Of a DNA stretch of 48,419 bases, positions 46,843 through 48,419 are shown one piece after another. How positions within the stretch are numbered: position 1 is the first letter of the stretch; each line of letters starts with the position of its first letter. The stretch comes from a bacterium. GTDB lineage: Bacteria; Patescibacteriota; Minisyncoccia; Ryanbacterales; GWA2-47-10b. Below the pieces are notes generated by a model. That model saw nothing but the letters and a program-made list of their open reading frames with translations. It did no database searches and had not been told where the DNA came from. The position numbers and the translations under genes are program-made. The stretch is taken from positions 1 to 48,419 of the forward strand of contig JAQBTR010000005.1 of NCBI GenBank assembly GCA_027624915.1. The letters run 5' to 3'.

Positions 46843-48204
46843 TTAGCTTTCATAAATCTTTGCACGGATTAACTTCAGTTCTTCCACAAGTTTTACATCT
46901 GTTTTTAATTCACGCGCAATTTTTTCATAAGCATGAAGTGCTGTTGTATGATCTCTCCCACCAAGTTTTTGTCCAATAAATGGATATGAGCCATGATAAT
47001 CTTCACGTAAAAGATACATTGTAATTTGTCGTGGTTTTACCACCTCACGTCGCCGAGATCTTTCATAAAGTCCTTCACCCCCAAGATCATAAAACTCTGA
47101 TACAGCCTTGATTATTTGAGCTGTTGTAACTATCTTCTTCGCACGAGCATTAAGTTGTTCTAGTGCAATTTTAGCCTCCTCAAGCCCTAATAATTTACCT
47201 TTTAACTTTGATTTGGCAAGAATAAGATTAAGAGCTCCTTCAAGCTCTCTTATATTTTTTTGGATAATGGATGCTATATACTCTAAAACCTCAATTGGAG
47301 GCTCAAAATCTTTAGTAGCAGCTTTTAATTTAAGAATAGCTAAACGCGCTTCAAACTCAGGCTCACTAATATCGGCCGTTAAACCAGCCTCAAACCTTGA
47401 ACGTAAACGCTCTTCCAGTTTTGATATAGCTCCAGGTGGTTTGTCTGAAGAAAATACGATTTGTTTACCTCTTTCGTGAAGAGAATTAAATGTGTGAAAA
47501 AATTCTTCTTCGCTTTTTGCCTTACCAGCTATAAATTGAACATCGTCAATTATAAAGAGATCTATGCTTCGATATTTTTCTTTAAAAAATTGTAATGGTT
47601 CTCGGTTTTGTAATACAGAAATAAGCTCATTAACAAACTTTTCAGAAGTTATATATAGAATCTTATATCCCGGGTTGTCTTTTTTAACTTGATTGCCAAT
47701 AGCATGCAAAAGATGTGTCTTACCTAGACCAACACCACCATATACAAAAAATGGATTATATAGTGAACCAAGGTTTTTAGTTATAGATAGCGCTGCCGCA
47801 TGTGCAAACTCATTAAAAGTTCCAACAATAAAAGTATCAAAAGTATATTTAGGATTAAGGTTTGTTTCCCTATCAATAGAGAACTCCTTAAACTCAAGTT
47901 GTTCATCAGCTGTCTCTAGTTGTGGCTCCCGCTTCTTTATTACAGGGGCTGGAGTATCTCCAGCGACAACAAGATAAGAAGCATTACGAATTAAGGGTGA
48001 GTTTGTACGTAATGAACGAAGGATTTGTTTATGAAACTTTTTTTCTAACCACTCTTTAGCAAATGCGTTGGGTACAGAGATTATCACCGTACCCTCCTGT
48101 ACGTCTTGGATGGCCGTATGTTTAAACCAAGTGGCAAAGTTGGCACGGGATACCTCAAATTCAATCTCTCCTAAAACTGATTGCCACAATTCGTTATGGT
48201 TCAT
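46843..48204 (-). CDS. dnaA: Chromosomal replication initiator DnaA
   Basis: Binds oriC and opens the duplex. The 453-residue protein has domain I MNHNELWQSVLGEIEFEVSR, and domain III with YTFDTFIVGTFNEFAHAAAL, Walker A VYGGVGLGKTHLLHAIGNQV, Walker B LFIIDDVQFIAGKAKSEEEF and RLRSRFEAGLTADI. Domain IV has EGLYERSRRREVVKPRQITM and the DNA-binding signature GGRDHTTALHAYEKI. All motifs are intact; domain II is a short acidic linker. It is divergent from rpmH and has its own promoter. Confidence 0.97.
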   Translation of the reverse strand: MNHNELWQSVLGEIEFEVSRANFATWFKHTAIQDVQEGTVIISVPNAFAKEWLEKKFHKQILRSLRTNSPLIRNASYLVVAGDTPAPVIKKREPQLETADEQLEFKEFSIDRETNLNPKYTFDTFIVGTFNEFAHAAALSITKNLGSLYNPFFVYGGVGLGKTHLLHAIGNQVKKDNPGYKILYITSEKFVNELISVLQNREPLQFFKEKYRSIDLFIIDDVQFIAGKAKSEEEFFHTFNSLHERGKQIVFSSDKPPGAISKLEERLRSRFEAGLTADISEPEFEARLAILKLKAATKDFEPPIEVLEYIASIIQKNIRELEGALNLILAKSKLKGKLLGLEEAKIALEQLNARAKKIVTTAQIIKAVSEFYDLGGEGLYERSRRREVVKPRQITMYLLREDYHGSYPFIGQKLGGRDHTTALHAYEKIARELKTDVKLVEELKLIRAKIYES

Positions 48205-48210
48205 AAATAC

Positions 48211-48239
48211 ACTATACGGACTTGGTAACGATTTTCCAA
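48211..48239 (-). promoter_or_regulatory. dnaA promoter with overlapping inverted repeat
   Basis: Minus strand TTGGAA (48239-48234), 17-bp spacer, TATAGT (48216-48211), 7 nt before ATG 48204. The arms CTTGG and CCAAG (48221-48240) form an inverted repeat across the -35 and spacer, a possible operator. Confidence 0.5.
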
Positions 48240-48335
48240 GATTGAAAAATTAAGGCTAATATGTTCTAATTGTTTATAACCTGTTCACTTCTTGTGTACA
48301 GTAAATTAGGCCTCCGGGCGCTATACTAGGAATAT

Positions 48336-48419
48336 ATGTCAGTAACCTATCAGCCAAAAAAACGAAAACGAGCACGAACACACGGTTTTCTTAAACGAAA
48401 ACAAACTCCGGGTGGACGG
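48336..48419 (+). CDS. rpmH: 50S ribosomal protein L34 (bL34), cut by window end
   Basis: 28 codons are visible from ATG 48336: MSVTYQPKKRKRARTHGFLK then RKQTPGGR. The TYQPKKRKRARTHGF block is diagnostic of bL34 (usual length 44-47), so about 17 residues are missing past the edge. A TATACT lies 9 nt upstream. Divergent rpmH-dnaA is the standard arrangement next to bacterial origins. Confidence 0.93.
   Translation, partial: MSVTYQPKKRKRARTHGFLKRKQTPGGR

Overview
The window looks like a chromosomal segment of a Candidate Phyla Radiation bacterium (Patescibacteria, probably a parcubacterial lineage). Reasons visible here: very compact gene packing with 1-4 nt overlaps, shortened housekeeping proteins (ValS without a C-terminal arm, a 182-residue YebC protein, a Mur ligase without its first domain), DNA polymerase I without a recognisable proofreading motif, few clear Shine-Dalgarno sites, TGA used as a stop, and a ClpC-like AAA+ protein with an N-terminal membrane anchor paired with a small membrane protein. 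The lineage is an inference from gene style; no rRNA is present to confirm it.

Layout. 1-2640 is an accessory stretch: a PhyH-like oxygenase cut by the window edge, a small helix-turn-helix protein, membrane proteins of unknown role, a decayed gene remnant and a pseudopilin-like protein. 2670-7720 holds tRNA-His, pyrB, an ECF sigma / membrane anti-sigma / secreted protein operon, tRNA-Leu with decayed copies of its 3' end, and rplS-rluD. 7720-16543 (minus) holds a HIT hydrolase, the membrane Clp-like ATPase and its partner, uppS, and a MacAB-like export system (fusion protein, ATPase, two permeases). 16626-24034 holds four intact tRNAs (Glu, Val-GAC, Phe, Val-TAC), tsaD-valS, PrsW-like protease-Hsp20 and a remarkable set of tRNA-derived hairpin repeats. 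24035-37388 is a mixed block: YkuK-like and exonuclease/WYL proteins, TrmH-type methylase, SIMPL protein, a MurE-like ligase, ruvA, uvrB, rpsT, holA, a response regulator, polA and tsaE. 37519-48419 runs through a PilB/GspE ATPase, an unidentified structured region, ruvB-yebC-ruvC, a class A penicillin-binding protein, a DciA-like protein, dnaN, a likely oriC, dnaA and the start of rpmH.

How genes work together. The right end is the replication-origin neighbourhood (rpmH/dnaA/dnaN/DUF721). Repair and recombination are well covered (RuvA, RuvB, RuvC, UvrB, PolA, HolA). TsaD and TsaE belong to the t6A37 tRNA modification pathway. UppS, the MurE-like ligase and the class A PBP are peptidoglycan functions. 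The ECF sigma/anti-sigma pair and the PrsW-like protease plus Hsp20 could form an envelope-stress circuit, although they lie about 16 kb apart.

The most unusual content is in the non-coding DNA. At 23414-23944 a complete tRNA-Val(TAC) gene sits inside a second, split tRNA-Val copy, which sits inside a third split copy, each level framed by its own inverted repeat. The split copies, and a tRNA-like remnant at 18370-18504, carry a 27-nt perfect hairpin at the same place (after the D-arm) with compensatory base changes between copies. The tRNA-Leu and tRNA-Val loci also share a hairpin-rich insert within T-arm sequence. I regard this as a candidate family of hairpin elements that target tRNA genes.
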